Assembly: GCA_006503475.1 (NCBI GenBank)
Contig: RSEH01000163.1
Coordinates: forward strand, 45,830 to 109,829
Length of the DNA stretch: 64,000 nucleotides
From: Stentor roeselii
Taxonomy: Eukaryota; Ciliophora; Heterotrichea; Heterotrichida; Stentoridae
Direction of reading: 5' to 3'
Below the pieces are notes generated by a model. That model was not told the origin of the DNA. It was given only the letters and a program-made list of their open reading frames with translations, and did no database searches. The first letter of the stretch is position 1. Each line of letters opens with the position of its first letter. Below are positions 32,470 to 43,720 of the stretch, one piece after another. The translations under genes were made by a program, and so were the position numbers.

Positions 32470-34244
32470 CACCATGATTTATTATATAATAAGATTCTTC
32501 TTCTAAAATATTAGCACATTTTCTTTAAATTTTATTAAATTCAATAGTTCTTCTTTATTATCATATTTCCTAAAGTCAATATAAGTAGGGCAAATAACTT
32601 TAAACTATTTTCCAATATAATAAGGTTTGTTTTATTTTCAAAATTAAATAAATATTTCTGATTATCATGTGGTATACTTGCATCTTTGATGTAATCCTTA
32701 AATTTTTCTTCTGATATCCTCATGAAATTAGTCGTAACATGGCATTTATGATCTTTGCATTCTTTTAATTTTTTTGAAGTTATGATGAAATTCTTATCAA
32801 TATGACCACTACAACTTCTGATTCTATCAAGTAATATTTTTTCATCATGCTCTTCGTTATCAAAAATTATTTTTCTGATTAATATTATTTCCATCCCATT
32901 ATTTTTGTTTTCTAAAGTGTATAGAAAATAATATTCATTACTAGTATATTGAAAAATTCCTTTAGTTTTAATTTTCAACTTATTTAATCTTACTTTTGAG
33001 TTGATATAATATTAATGAATATCTTTTTAGTTTTCAATTTCATTTGTAATTTAACTTCAAATTTTTTGTTTTTATCGATATCTTTAATTATTTTCTGTAA
33101 TTTCGTGCCAGCAACTTTCCAAAAATTCAAACTATGTAGCTTTTTTTGGATTTATATCTTGATTTATGCTGATATTGTTTACTTTTATTTTTTTATGTGG
33201 AACAAATTTTAAACTATTTAAAACAATATTCAAACTACCTAGATAATATTTGAATATATATTAGATCATAACTCTTTTTTTCTTAATGTATAAACGCAAT
33301 ATTTCAACATGTAATTTTTTTATAGTAGTATTTGATTGATTGAATTATTGAAAAGATATTCTTGTTTTCGATTAAATTTTTTATTTTTACTTGCTCACTA
33401 AAACTATTAACCATCATTAAACTTATTAATCTCAAGATTAATGAAGTTTTTCCACTTCCTTCTTCCCTTATAAATACCATTTGTATCTGATTATTGTTTT
33501 CTTCATGGATTTTTGAAATAGAATGATCAACAATGTTAGAAGAATATGGAGTTTCAAAATTTTTGAATTTTAGGCGATAATTCTATGGATTCATTTATTT
33601 TTTTAATGTTTTCATTTTTATCCTGATCAAATGATGCTAGTTTTTCTGATTCTAAAGGCTTATTTACTCCCTTAAGAAGTAGCTCTTTATAGTTCAAGAA
33701 GTTGAAAAAAATATCATCATTTTTATAATAGACTCTCGTTCAACAAATAAAAATTTTTTTTTTAAATTATCAAAATTTTGTTCGATTGAATTTTCACTAT
33801 CAGGTAGAATATTATCTAATATTCTTAATGAATCAGTATTTTTAAGTAATTTTCTTTTATGATTAATAACATTTTCATCTCCAATGAATATCGCTATTGT
33901 CTTTTTTAATTTATTATCAGTTAAATCTGCCAATTCTTTGTTGAAAAAGTTAAATTTATTGTAATAAATGAAAATAATGATTTTTGTTCAGGGTTTTCAC
34001 TATCTAGCTGTAATAATCCTTGAATATTATCAATTGATTCATTTCTAATAGTTGGTAGAATCTGAAATACTTTTCATGTTAGGTATTTTGCCAAAAACAA
34101 AAGCACTTTTTATAAACTTAGAAAATGGTACTTTCGATTCATCAAGCTCTTCGATTAAAATAAGTTCGAACATTGATTTATTGTTGTATTCAAAAAGCTT
34201 CTTAAATTCCTATAAAATTCAGGTAAATTATAAAAATCAGCCAT
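32470..34244 (-). pseudogene. decayed class C gene related to 52863-54629
   Basis: Starts MADFYNLPEF at 34244 (compare MAEDLNFSDD at 54629) but shifts frame within ~15 codons. Homologous pieces follow in several frames: EELDESKVPFSKF, an ADLTDNKLKK-to-ILPDSENS segment at 33694-33933, a P-loop region REEGSGKTS near 33430-33470, and a KGIFQYTSNEYYFLYT to FIITSKKLKE segment at 32541-32978. A YDNKEELLNLI piece near 32530 is the class C terminal domain, which the homologue at 52863 lacks. Stops and shifts are numerous, so this is dead. GTCTAC is still present 18 bp upstream of the old start. Confidence 0.8.
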
Positions 34245-34262
34245 AATATAATTATTTATAGA

Positions 34263-34268
34263 GTAGAC
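34263..34268 (-). promoter_or_regulatory. GTCTAY motif upstream of a pseudogene
   Basis: GTCTAC on the minus strand, 18 bp before the old start at 34244; the homologue at 54629 has GTCTAC at nearly the same distance. Confidence 0.35.
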
Positions 34269-34572
34269 ATATGCTATAAGGTAAAATAATTTATAAATTC
34301 ATTAAGTATCTCACTCTACAAGTATATATATATTTAATTAGAGATTCTATCTGTGCCAACTTATTCACAAAATATTTTTTAAGTTCTCTTAAAGTTATGC
34401 ATAAAATTTTTCTTCTTTACCTGCAACTACCTTTATTTAAATACAAAATAAGATTATTTTCATCTAGCTCAAGGTATTATAGACGGAGATTACACTATTG
34501 TTAAAAGGATTCATTATAAATTTATTGACTATTATACTATGATTATTGATCTTTATTGTAAATTTTATATAA

Positions 34573-34908
34573 ATGGGAATTATTTGTAGTTGTTTGGTCT
34601 GATAAAAAGTATAAAATATTAAATCAAAGAAAAAATCAGGTTCATTGATTAAAAATGATTTTTATGTAGCTCAAACAAAAATAAATTTAAAACTAAATTC
34701 TTGGATTCTCAAAAACAATTAGAATCAAGATTAAACTAGAGCCTAATGAAAAAACTGTAATAGTTATTGAAAAACAAGCTTTAGGGAAAGCAAGCCTGAT
34801 AAAACTTCTTCTAATTGCGATTGAGTGCGATTATAATCATTATAATAATGATAATATTCAATTTGGTACGAAAATAGATGTTGATTATTTAGAACAATAT
34901 AAATTCTT
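34573..34908 (+). pseudogene. decayed class D GTPase, truncated
   Basis: Begins MGIICSC, matching the MGIGCCC start of the gene at 38672, then hits TGA and TAA. A SQKQLES piece and then KTVIVIEKQALGKASLIKLL (34755 onwards, P-loop GEEASGKT degraded to EKQALGKA) and VDYLEQYKFL follow in shifting frames. Similarity ends at about 34908, where a higher-GC segment starts, so the 3' two thirds are lost or replaced. Confidence 0.8.
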
Positions 34909-34967
34909 GAGGCTAAGACGCTTGTGGGCACTCCTGTATATGGGTGACCTCAATCGACTATAGCCTC
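34909..34967 (+). rRNA. possible 5S rRNA-like 3'-half fragment
   Basis: A 59-bp segment with clearly higher GC. Ends GAGGCTA and TAGCCTC are complementary. It contains GGCTAAGACGCTTGTGGGCA and TATGGGTGACCTC, resembling the GAAGCTAAG...TTGGGC and GGATGGGTGACC parts of eukaryotic 5S rRNA. It is too short for a full 3' half and I see no 5' half. It could be a 5S-derived element or another structured RNA. Low confidence. Confidence 0.25.
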
Positions 34968-35268
34968 ATTAACGAATGAAACGCTTAATAAAAACATTTA
35001 AAAATAATCAAATGATTATTTATAAGATCTTGTCAATACTCGGTTTAAATATTAAAAAGATTCATCAAATAAACTCAAAATAATTGGTGCAATTTTCAAG
35101 TTTGAATATTTATATAATTTTTTAATTTTGAAGTAAAGTTTAACAACAAAATTTGTACTTGAATTATATTAATTCTTTTCGGTTATGTTTTTAGATAATG
35201 ATAAGAAATATTTTGGTCAACTCTTCGGCTGGAATGCGTCCTTGTATGATAAAAGGTATGTCAGGGTA

Positions 35269-35430
35269 CTATCCAGGGTATATTCTGGTACTGTCCAGTA
35301 ATTGTAATTCAAGTGTAAGGGATTATCCAGGTAGTATTCTGGGTATGTTCTGGAACTATACAGGATTTTCGCGAAACTATCCAGATACTATCCTGGTTGT
35401 ATCCAGGAATTGTCAGCACAAAGTCAGGCT
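35269..35430 (+). repeat. three-copy 54-bp degenerate tandem repeat, higher GC
   Basis: Units begin CTATCCAGG (35269), TTATCCAGG (35323) and CTATCCAGA (35377), exactly 54 bp apart, each with a second TATTCTGG-like block. Composition is less A+T-rich than surroundings. It sits close to the midpoint of the inverted duplication. The 120-codon frame across it is not convincing as a protein. Confidence 0.7.
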
Positions 35431-36146
35431 AATATCCACCTATTGTTTTGGAGGTTTATATGCTGCTTATATAAGAGTTTTTTGGGATGCTGCTTCAAGA
35501 ATTATCATTTGGATTGGAGATGCACCACAACGTGGAAGAAAATATTCAGCACCAAAATAGATTACTATCCAGATGACGATCCCATGGAATAACATCTGAA
35601 AATATTTTAAAGAAATTATTAGTAATTATATAACTCTTGCTCTTTGTTAACTGAACCCAAGCACAGGCTATATGATAAATCAGTTAAGAGGAGAAGCTTT
35701 GAATTTGGGATTGTAAAATTTATCAATTCAATTTTTAAAATGATAATTTAGGTAATTGTTAACAAAGATGACCTTAAAATCTGATTTTTTCTATCTAAAT
35801 CCACAGAAGTTACTAGAAGAAAAAGAATATATTTAAAACAAACCTCATGAAATTACTTTGATAAGGTATTGGCATACCTTCTCGTTTTTAAATCATTACA
35901 TATACACTTTTTTTTTGGATATAGTTCATGGAAAATTATATAAAATCTTTATTAAAAGTTCAAACCAGTAGATGAAGAAAAGATGTGATTAGATTATTAC
36001 GCAATATGTGCAACTGAATAGCCTCTTAAAAAGAATATTTTTTTCTTCAAAAATAAAAAAAAAATTAAAGAAAGTAAATTTTCTGGTCAAAACAATAATC
36101 ATAATATCCTTGAAATCCAAAAAAAATTCAGAATATTTCAATAGTT
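35431..36146. other. spacer, no gene recognised
   Basis: No homology to the local family is visible; the first ~150 bp keep the higher-GC character of the preceding repeat. Confidence 0.45.
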
Positions 36147-36506
36147 ATGAAAACAAATTTTAATTATAAACTGATACAATTAAAGACTGTAAAAGAAAGG
36201 GCATATTATGAAGATTCTAAACTTGTTTACTTAACGATAGAATTTCCAAATATAAACTTTTTTTTCACTAGAGGCTTTATATATGATAATTTCGAAAAAT
36301 TTAATAATAATTTTGAATATGTTGACATAGATTTAGAAGTTTATCATCCAATCCTACAAACATTCTTTCATTTTACCTTATGTTACTCACATTCAGTTTT
36401 ATCGGTAACTGATCTTCAAGGTTTTATTCGTGATAACTCTTATATTTTAACAGATACTGCTATTCATACTTGCAATAAAAAGAAAATTTGCCTGATGTTA
36501 CAATAA
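36147..36506 (+). CDS. hypothetical protein or gene remnant
   Basis: A 119-codon ATG frame with balanced composition, no recognisable domain and no resemblance to the GTPase classes. Coding-like segments continue in other frames to about 36720 (for example FDGHVFNNFCKFLELELPQF), which suggests the 5' part of a decayed longer gene rather than a small intact one. No GTCTAY motif was noticed upstream. Confidence 0.3.
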   Translation: MKTNFNYKLIQLKTVKERAYYEDSKLVYLTIEFPNINFFFTRGFIYDNFEKFNNNFEYVDIDLEVYHPILQTFFHFTLCYSHSVLSVTDLQGFIRDNSYILTDTAIHTCNKKKICLMLQ

Positions 36507-38671
36507 CCGGTATAAAGGTATGACCTAGTTTGATGGTCATGTTTTTAATAACTTTTGCAAATTTTTGGAGCTTGAACTTCCACAATTTATAGGACATTGA
36601 TAAATATTTTCTTGATGATGAAGTAGTATATCAATTGTTACAAAATAATTATAATGAAGAAATTATGACCGATGCCCACCTCATCAAAGATATTTGAGGG
36701 ATTTAATAATATAAATTACTTTATAGATTATCATTATAGGGGTAATGTCTCCCTTTTATTCAAACTAGTAAAAAAATGATTATCTTAATATACGAATATC
36801 TTATTATATATTAAATATTTGTGAAACTTTGTTAAATTGATCAGAACATATTATTTTCTAATTTTATCCATCCTCAAGCTTCCCAAAGTTTTGAGAATCG
36901 AACTAGGAGTAGAGTAGTTTTCAATTCTACTCATATAAACTTTGCGAAGGTTCACTTTCGGTTCATCTTTTATTCCAAAATATTCTACTCCTTTCTTTCT
37001 TCACTAGACAAACATTTAGAGATAAACTCATTCATATATAATATATTTGACAGAAATTATAAGAATAACTGATCATTCTTCCTATTGTTTTTCTAAAATA
37101 ATGACATTTATTAATTTCCCTACAACAGCATAAGCATACATTTATATTATTTTTCTTTTGTTTTTGCCATTCTAACATTTTATGAATCAAAATTTATAAA
37201 ATATGAAATTTGACAGTATTATAATCATCTAAAGAAATAAGAAACTTCATCCCATTGGAGTGCAATTTACTTATTGGAATTTCTTGATAAATTAACAGTA
37301 ACCACTGTGCGATATTACAACCACTCAGAAAATTTTTAGAAATGAAATGATTTCTTTTAGAAAATTTGATCCTGTGGCCAATCATGTGTACCATATAACA
37401 AGTTTTAGAATGAAGTGGCATGAAACAACACAAGCCTTCATCTATATATAAACTATTTATGATATAATTCTTCGTTATTAATATGCATGAGTATCTGTAA
37501 TACTGAATTAATATACTTATATATAAGCACTTAAATTATGGGATCATCCTAAGAATTAGCTCATCATTAATGAATATATCAATTGAAATTAAGGCCGAGA
37601 TCTAAGAACATCAATGGTTTATTATTTAAAAAATTATATAAGTAAGGATAGATATATAAGACATTAAAATTCAAAATAATGAATATACGAGCAGACTTCA
37701 AAAATGGTGAAAAATATATCTGATTAAAAATTTTACCTTATTCGATTACAGAGATCGATATAAAGAAAAATAGAAGTTAAACGACCGCATACCAATAATA
37801 TCAACTAATCAGTATAATTATTTCATAAATGCAATATGATAATCGCTGGAATTCATTTCTAATGAAGTTTATGAGTTTGTATTTTAAGAAGCCTCTAAAT
37901 GGAAAATACCTTCAAATTTGGAATAACTCTATTAGTTGAATTAGTTTGCGCGAAAACTAATATTTAAAATTTTTACAGATAATCTTAGCCATGAGACTAT
38001 TATTTAAATATTGCAAGATTGAATTTGTTGATTATGAACATTTCTATTAAAATAGAGTAATGATATGAAATAATATTCTGATATTAATAAAAGGATTATT
38101 TCAAAACTAAAAAGTAGCATTCTTGAAAAAATTTACCTTAGATGATATATTATTAAAATTTTTGATGCATAACTGAGACTGGAATAAAATACGTTAGATA
38201 TCTCTAGTATAAGGGGCCCTAAATACATAGATATATCTCTATGATTTAATTATTAATTTCAATAAATAGTTATTTAAGGCGATTGAGGGAGCACAAAGAC
38301 TTACCTAATAATTCGAAAAATTATAGCATTAAGTATTTTATGTAAAATAAACTGCACTTTATCAACAGAATAAGTGGATTAAGCATGAATATAGTGGTAA
38401 TGAAAGTCTGATCAAAAAAATTTGATTCCTACCTGGAGATACAGTCAACAGTAAAAATACTTAAAATAGTTTTGTCAAAACTTTAAAGATTCATTAATAA
38501 GAGCAGGATTATTAAACAAGGCAAAATAGAATAAATTATTTTACACCTTTATGACATTGATATAATTTAGTAAATCAATCAAAAACATACAAAAATTACA
38601 AAGATTTTTTTTTCGAGATTTATCAACTAAAGTATATATTCAGAGTGTCGTATGCAAATTTAAAAAGATAA
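36507..38671. other. degraded or noncoding spacer
   Basis: 2.2 kb with only short, unsupported frames on both strands (the longest near 37194-37433, minus). No RNA gene or repeat recognised; likely old gene remnants. Confidence 0.45.
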
Positions 38672-39526
38672 ATGGGAATCGGATGTTGCTGTATTGGCAC
38701 TGAGGAAGGAGAAATAACTCTTTATAACAAGAATAAAGTTGACTCTCATTTTCAAAAATTTAGTGAATACAGAGAAGAAGAAAATAGAACCAAATTGTCG
38801 AATTCTCAAAAAAAATTACAATCACTATTTAACCTAAAATTAGACTATAAAACTTTGATTATTATCGGAGAAGAAGCCTCAGGTAAAACAACTTTAGTAA
38901 AACTTTTGCTCAATGCAATTGAGTGTGAAAATACGAATAACTATGATAATATTCGATTCGGGACTCAGAGAAATGTTGATTTCCTTCAAGAATGTGAATT
39001 CTTCAAAGGAAACCTAGATTATAATCTACCTACTAAGAGTATAAAAACAGCTTCGACGAGAGGATTAAGGTTTTATATCCATGAAAAAGCATCTAAGGAC
39101 AAAATATTACTATTTATCGATACTCCTGGATTTACAATTGATAGGACTGCCACAAAGGATTATGAAGTGATAAAACTAATTGAAAAATCTTTAGAAATTA
39201 GTCAAAATCCTATTCTAATTTTTGTTCAGAAATCAGATGCAAAAGGACTACATCCCTCGGCTCATTCCTCTTTTAAAGCAATATCTGAATGCATAATTAG
39301 AAGAAAATGCCCTATTTTAATCGCATTAACCTTTTATGCAGGCACTAAAGTATTCAAAAAATCTAGTCTTTCAATTGATCAAAATTTAATAAAAAAACAA
39401 TTTGCTTTCAATAACTCAATTTTTTCTTGTTTAGATGATTATAAAAAAGTTTCAAAACTAGCACGAGAATATAAAAAATCCTTAAATAAAGGCAAAAAAC
39501 TTTTAGACTATTTAAAAGACCTATAA
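38672..39526 (+). CDS. class D compact GTPase with N-terminal MG-Cys motif
   Basis: 284 aa. Starts MGIGCCCIG: Gly2 with Cys5-7, a strong candidate for N-terminal acylation and membrane anchoring. G1 is GEEASGKT at 66-73, then STRGLRFY, IDTPGF, FVQKSD with a HPSAHSS loop, and ALTFYAG. No Cys/His module. It is the only intact gene in the spacer of the inverted duplication. Relatives: 8458 and 9538 (intact), 34573, 52059 and 55380 (broken). Stop TAA. Confidence 0.9.
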   Translation: MGIGCCCIGTEEGEITLYNKNKVDSHFQKFSEYREEENRTKLSNSQKKLQSLFNLKLDYKTLIIIGEEASGKTTLVKLLLNAIECENTNNYDNIRFGTQRNVDFLQECEFFKGNLDYNLPTKSIKTASTRGLRFYIHEKASKDKILLFIDTPGFTIDRTATKDYEVIKLIEKSLEISQNPILIFVQKSDAKGLHPSAHSSFKAISECIIRRKCPILIALTFYAGTKVFKKSSLSIDQNLIKKQFAFNNSIFSCLDDYKKVSKLAREYKKSLNKGKKLLDYLKDL

Positions 39527-40139
39527 TTAGTATAAGATTTAATAATTATTACATTATTTTAGATAAATTACTTGAAAATATTAAGTATATTGTGTTGTAA
39601 TCATTATAATCACTAGCTAATATCAGCTTTATATCATTGCTTTATCGTTCAATACTATAATTTCTTTATTTCTTATTTTTTTTTTTAATAAATTGAAATT
39701 TAAGCCTCAGAAACTTCGTAATCCCTTTGGTCAACGATTTGATGTGAATATAATTCTAGTTCTGAATATAAAGGAATAAATTCAAGATGAAATAATCGAT
39801 ATAGAATCATAGAAAAATACTATTATCTTTACAGCAAACTTAAAGAAAATACCAAGCATATCGATCTTCTCACTTTTTGAATTAAATAAAAATTAGAAAG
39901 AAATCGATAAAACTAAAACTATTTTTCATTCCTATAATTTATAAAGATGTATATTGAAAATATCTTAAAGGAAATCTTTTTAAACATTCTAGGAGATTAT
40001 TAATAAAAAATTTAGTTTTGCTTTAAAAAAAAAATTTCTATGAAAATTTGAGTTTTTACTCAAATTCGATAAAGTACAGGAAGAAATTTCGAAAAATCTA
40101 ATCGATTTCAGGATTATATTATTTCGTAGACAAAAAAAT
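39527..40139. other. spacer, no gene recognised
   Basis: A+T-rich, no coding remnant identified before the dispersed repeat. Confidence 0.5.
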
Positions 40140-40300
40140 GGAGGTCTATTGTATAAAAGGTAGATTTTGTTAATTAATAAATTTTGTATGAAAATCACAA
40201 AAAATTCGTAGATTAATTAGAAAAAACATAGATTCAAATTTTAATTAATTTGTACACAAAAATTTGTAGATCAATTATAAAAATTTATATTCGAAGGAAT
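40140..40300 (+). repeat. dispersed GTAGGTCAAT repeat, copy 4
   Basis: Units GGAGGTCTATTGTATAAAAG (40140), GTAGATTAATTAG (about 40208) and GTAGATCAATTAT (about 40266). It marks the inner edge of the right duplication arm. The first unit shares TATTGTATAAAAGG-type sequence with copy 3, its mirror. Confidence 0.72.
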
Positions 40301-40705
40301 TTAAAGCTTTGGAGTGAAAATGACATATAAATATATCCAAGAAAGGGAAAAAGTGTTTGAAATAATGAATTAAGAGTGATTAAATATATTTTCAGTACAA
40401 ATCAGTCATCAATAATCGAATCAATATATCATATTATAAAGAAAAATTATTAAGTATAAGTATGATAATTATGAGTTGAAAAAAATTTTATTTTCGAGAT
40501 TTAATGCATAAATAATTGGATAAAAATGATCATAATATTTCCGGGGTTGTTTAGATGAATTAGGAATTCAGCTATTTTAATAAAAAACCTTTAGCAAATC
40601 TCAAGAAGTATTTTAAGTTAAAAATAATACTAGATAAAATCCGATTGATATGCTTTATACAAGAATTTTTTGAAATATAGACATCTTTGTCCTTCTAATA
40701 ATAAT

Positions 40706-42088
40706 ATGGAATTCACTATATTGAGGGAGAGAGATTCGCGAGAGCCATATGATTTAAGTTTCCTTGTGGTTGGAGCAACTGGAAATGGAAAATCTACATT
40801 AATAAATGCACTTGCAAACTTAGCTATGAAAAAAAAGCCAGGAAATTTAGAGCCAGTTATCAGAAATAAAGATTATCCTATTGTCAAAGAAAAATATCTT
40901 GATGAAAAAGAAGAAAGAAATGACCGCTCAACAGGTAGAAGTCAAACTGCGCATGCTCATTTTTATAGAATGATCTATAACGAAAAGAGAATTTAATTAA
41001 TTGATACACCAGGATTCGCTTCATCAGAAGGAATTGCTGATGACGATAATAATGTTAATATCATAATTGATGCTGCGAAAAGTATTGAACGATTATCTGG
41101 AATATTTATTGTTGAAAAATCTACTACAAATCGTTTAAATGCAGTAACTGAATATTGTTTACAAAGATTATCAGAAGTCATTCCAAGAGCATATGAAAAC
41201 AGAGTCTGTTTTATATTTACAAGCTATCTTGGTGAAGTTTCGTTTAATCAAGAATGGTTTAATGGCACCATAAGACATATTTTAAAGGTTAATAATCTTG
41301 CATTTGCTATAAGTCAAAGAGTTTATGAATCAAGCCAAAAAGATCGGAAAAAAATTGATTCTCAATGGAAAAGTTTTGAAAAAAAATGTCACAAATTTTT
41401 ATGTAGGGTTTCAGAATTGGAATCAGTTCCAACAGCAAGCTATAGAGAGTTATTTTGTGCTCACAATGATCTACTGAAAAAAATATCAGATTTTAAATCT
41501 ATATTAAACAATTTAAATAAATGCAAAGAGCATTTTCGAAGAAATCCTAATCAGAGTTTAATTTTTGAAACTTATAGAAAAGAAGAGTATCACAACACAG
41601 TATGTATAAAACATAAAACAATATTTCAAAGAAATTGTAATTTAAGAATACACGAAAAACATGGAACTGACTTTTTTAAAGATTGCGCATGCATGGATAA
41701 TAATATAATATGTAAGATATGCGGATGCACTTCTGAATATCATTGCCATTCTAAAAAATTACCTCAAGAACAATCATCTTCAGTAGAAAATTATCTCAAT
41801 TCACTTAATATCAATATAAAAGGTCTTACAAATCCTCAAATTGAAATAAAAATTGAAGAAAAAGAAAATGAATATATTTTACAAATAGCTGAATCCGATA
41901 GGATAATTAAAGAAATTAGCCCAAAATTTAAACTCTCAAGTTTTATAAGATCAGCAGTTAATATTCTTGATCAATATCTTGGAGATAGTAACTCTACAAT
42001 TTCTGATCACAAAAAAAGTGAATATATAAAATTAATAGAATTATATACAAGACTAGGAAGGGGAATCGAATCAAATAATAGTTTTTAG
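40706..42088 (+). pseudogene. class A2 GTPase with a single nonsense codon
   Basis: ATG at 40706 gives MEFTILRERDSREPYDLS and G1 GATGNGKS at 23-30, GRSQT, then TAA at 40994-40996 (codon 97) immediately before LIDTPGF. The same frame is then open to TAG at 42088, with VEKSTTNR, FTSYLG and a Cys/His module (CIKH, C, CACM, CKICGC, HCHS). One Cys/His position differs: CQRNC-type residues read FQRNC, so a conserved Cys/His pair member is lost. No GT...AG segment removes the stop. All else looks conserved, so inactivation is recent, or the stop is an assembly error. Intact partner: 28762. Confidence 0.8.
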
Positions 42089-42306
42089 AAAATTTAATAG
42101 TTAATTACTTATCTCATTAATATCTATCAATCATTATTTATTTATTACTAATATAGTTGAAGAGTATAAAATTTGAATAGATTGCCAAAATTATATATTT
42201 ATTTGAGTCATTATATTCTTAGTAATCCACTACCAAACTCAAATTAACTAATTACAATAAATAAGTGTTTTTTTTTTTAAAGATTCATTAATAATCTATT
42301 TAACTA

Positions 42307-43665
42307 TTATATCTTATTATTATTTAGCATATTTATTAACTCAAAATAACTATTTTTTAGTTCTAAAAATTCCTCATTCCCAATATATTCCAGATGTTTA
42401 ATTGAATCATTAATAAAGTTTGATAATTGATAATCTATTGATAAATTTTGAAGTTCTTTTTCAGTGTTAATCAATTGACATAAAACTCCAATTTTTTTTT
42501 TTTCGAGATCTAATAATAATTCTTTGTTTTTCTTAGATAATATATTTAAGTCTCTCAGCATATCGATAATTTTTCTGGATAATATCAACGGTTTTTTTTT
42601 CATATGCACATGGGGTCCAGATTTACATCCACATATGTTGCAAATATTATTTAAATCCATGCAGTAACAATTATTGAAATATTCAGTTCCAGAATTTGTA
42701 GTATAGTTAAGATCACAATCTTCATGACACAATGTTTGATGATCAGAGCAAATAGTATTAAAATATTCAGGAGTATCAATAAATTCAACTAATGATACAT
42801 ATCTTTCATTGTCTTTGATAGACTGCTGCACTTTTTGTATAGTTTGAAATAAATTTTTAAATTCAGCCATATCTTCCATAATTTTATTATGCAACTCAAA
42901 TAATTTTACATATTTTGTTAAGTTAATTCGTGCCATTTTATATAGATTTTCCAAAAATTCTTCAAATTCTTCTATAGATTCTTCATAAGCCTCAACAGCT
43001 TTTTTTTTGTATTTTTTTTGGTTTAATTTATCTTGAGTAAATGAGAATACAAGGTTATTTAGATGTATTTCATGCTCGATTTTTTTATATGGTAACCAAG
43101 AATGTTCAATTCCTACACTTCCAGAGTAAAAAGTAATACATGGTACTATATTACCCTCAAAATCTTTCGGAATAATTTGTTTTATTCTATTCAAATTATA
43201 TGTTAAAGGAATTTTCAGTGTATTTGTGCTAGATTTTTCAATAATTATGGCAGCATTGATATATTTTACTCTAAGTGCAGCGTTACTGATCTCTTTTATA
43301 ATTCTATCGTCTTCTTCAACACCTTGTGTTGAAGCTAATCCTGGTGTATCTATTATTAATATTGTTTTACCTTTAGTCATTGGAGATTTTATTTTGTAAA
43401 AATGTGCATAACGAGTTTGACTACTTCCGTTACGTTGAAAATTTATTTCATCTAAATCATCCCTGAAATTTTGGTGAACATCATGAAATAAATTACTCGC
43501 AATTACTGATACAAGATTATCAACTGTATTTCCAAGTAAAATATTAATAAAGGTATTAACGAATGTAGATTTACCATTTCCAGATGCTCCTAATACCAAA
43601 ATACTCAAATCAAATGGCTCCAGGCTTTCCCACGTATTAATAGCTCTTGCAATTCGTTCATCCAT
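42307..43665 (-). CDS. class A P-loop GTPase with C-terminal Cys/His module
   Basis: 452 aa from the ATG at 43665 (MDERIARAIN). An in-frame ATG at 43695 adds ten residues, but sister genes start just before ARAI, so 43665 is preferred. G1 GASGNGKS at 26-33, GSSQT switch, IIDTPGLAST, IEKSSTNT, TFYSG. Cys/His module: CSDH, CHEDC, CYCM, CNICGC, HVHM. It is head-to-head with the C-prime copy at 43721 (55 bp between starts) and convergent with the broken A2 gene. Mirror partner: 27107. Stop TAA. Confidence 0.9.
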   Translation of the reverse strand: MDERIARAINTWESLEPFDLSILVLGASGNGKSTFVNTFINILLGNTVDNLVSVIASNLFHDVHQNFRDDLDEINFQRNGSSQTRYAHFYKIKSPMTKGKTILIIDTPGLASTQGVEEDDRIIKEISNAALRVKYINAAIIIEKSSTNTLKIPLTYNLNRIKQIIPKDFEGNIVPCITFYSGSVGIEHSWLPYKKIEHEIHLNNLVFSFTQDKLNQKKYKKKAVEAYEESIEEFEEFLENLYKMARINLTKYVKLFELHNKIMEDMAEFKNLFQTIQKVQQSIKDNERYVSLVEFIDTPEYFNTICSDHQTLCHEDCDLNYTTNSGTEYFNNCYCMDLNNICNICGCKSGPHVHMKKKPLILSRKIIDMLRDLNILSKKNKELLLDLEKKKIGVLCQLINTEKELQNLSIDYQLSNFINDSIKHLEYIGNEEFLELKNSYFELINMLNNNKI

Positions 43666-43705
43666 TTTGAATATTTTATTTATATTTTTAAACATATTTT
43701 TTCGT

Positions 43706-43711
43706 GTCTAT
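43706..43711 (+). promoter_or_regulatory. GTCTAY motif in a 55-bp bidirectional promoter region
   Basis: GTCTAT 10 bp before the ATG at 43721 and 41 bp from the divergent start at 43665; layout matches the mirror pair at 27.05-27.1 kb. Confidence 0.4.
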
Positions 43712-43720
43712 CTTTTAAAT

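Noticed and set aside
35198-35560. 120-codon frame over the 54-bp repeat as a gene
   Set aside because: The frame arises from the repeat composition; there is no family match and no upstream motif.
36901-36935. Possible tRNA or hairpin RNA around GAGTAGA...TCTACTC
   Set aside because: There is a single short stem, no cloverleaf and no B-box-like sequence.
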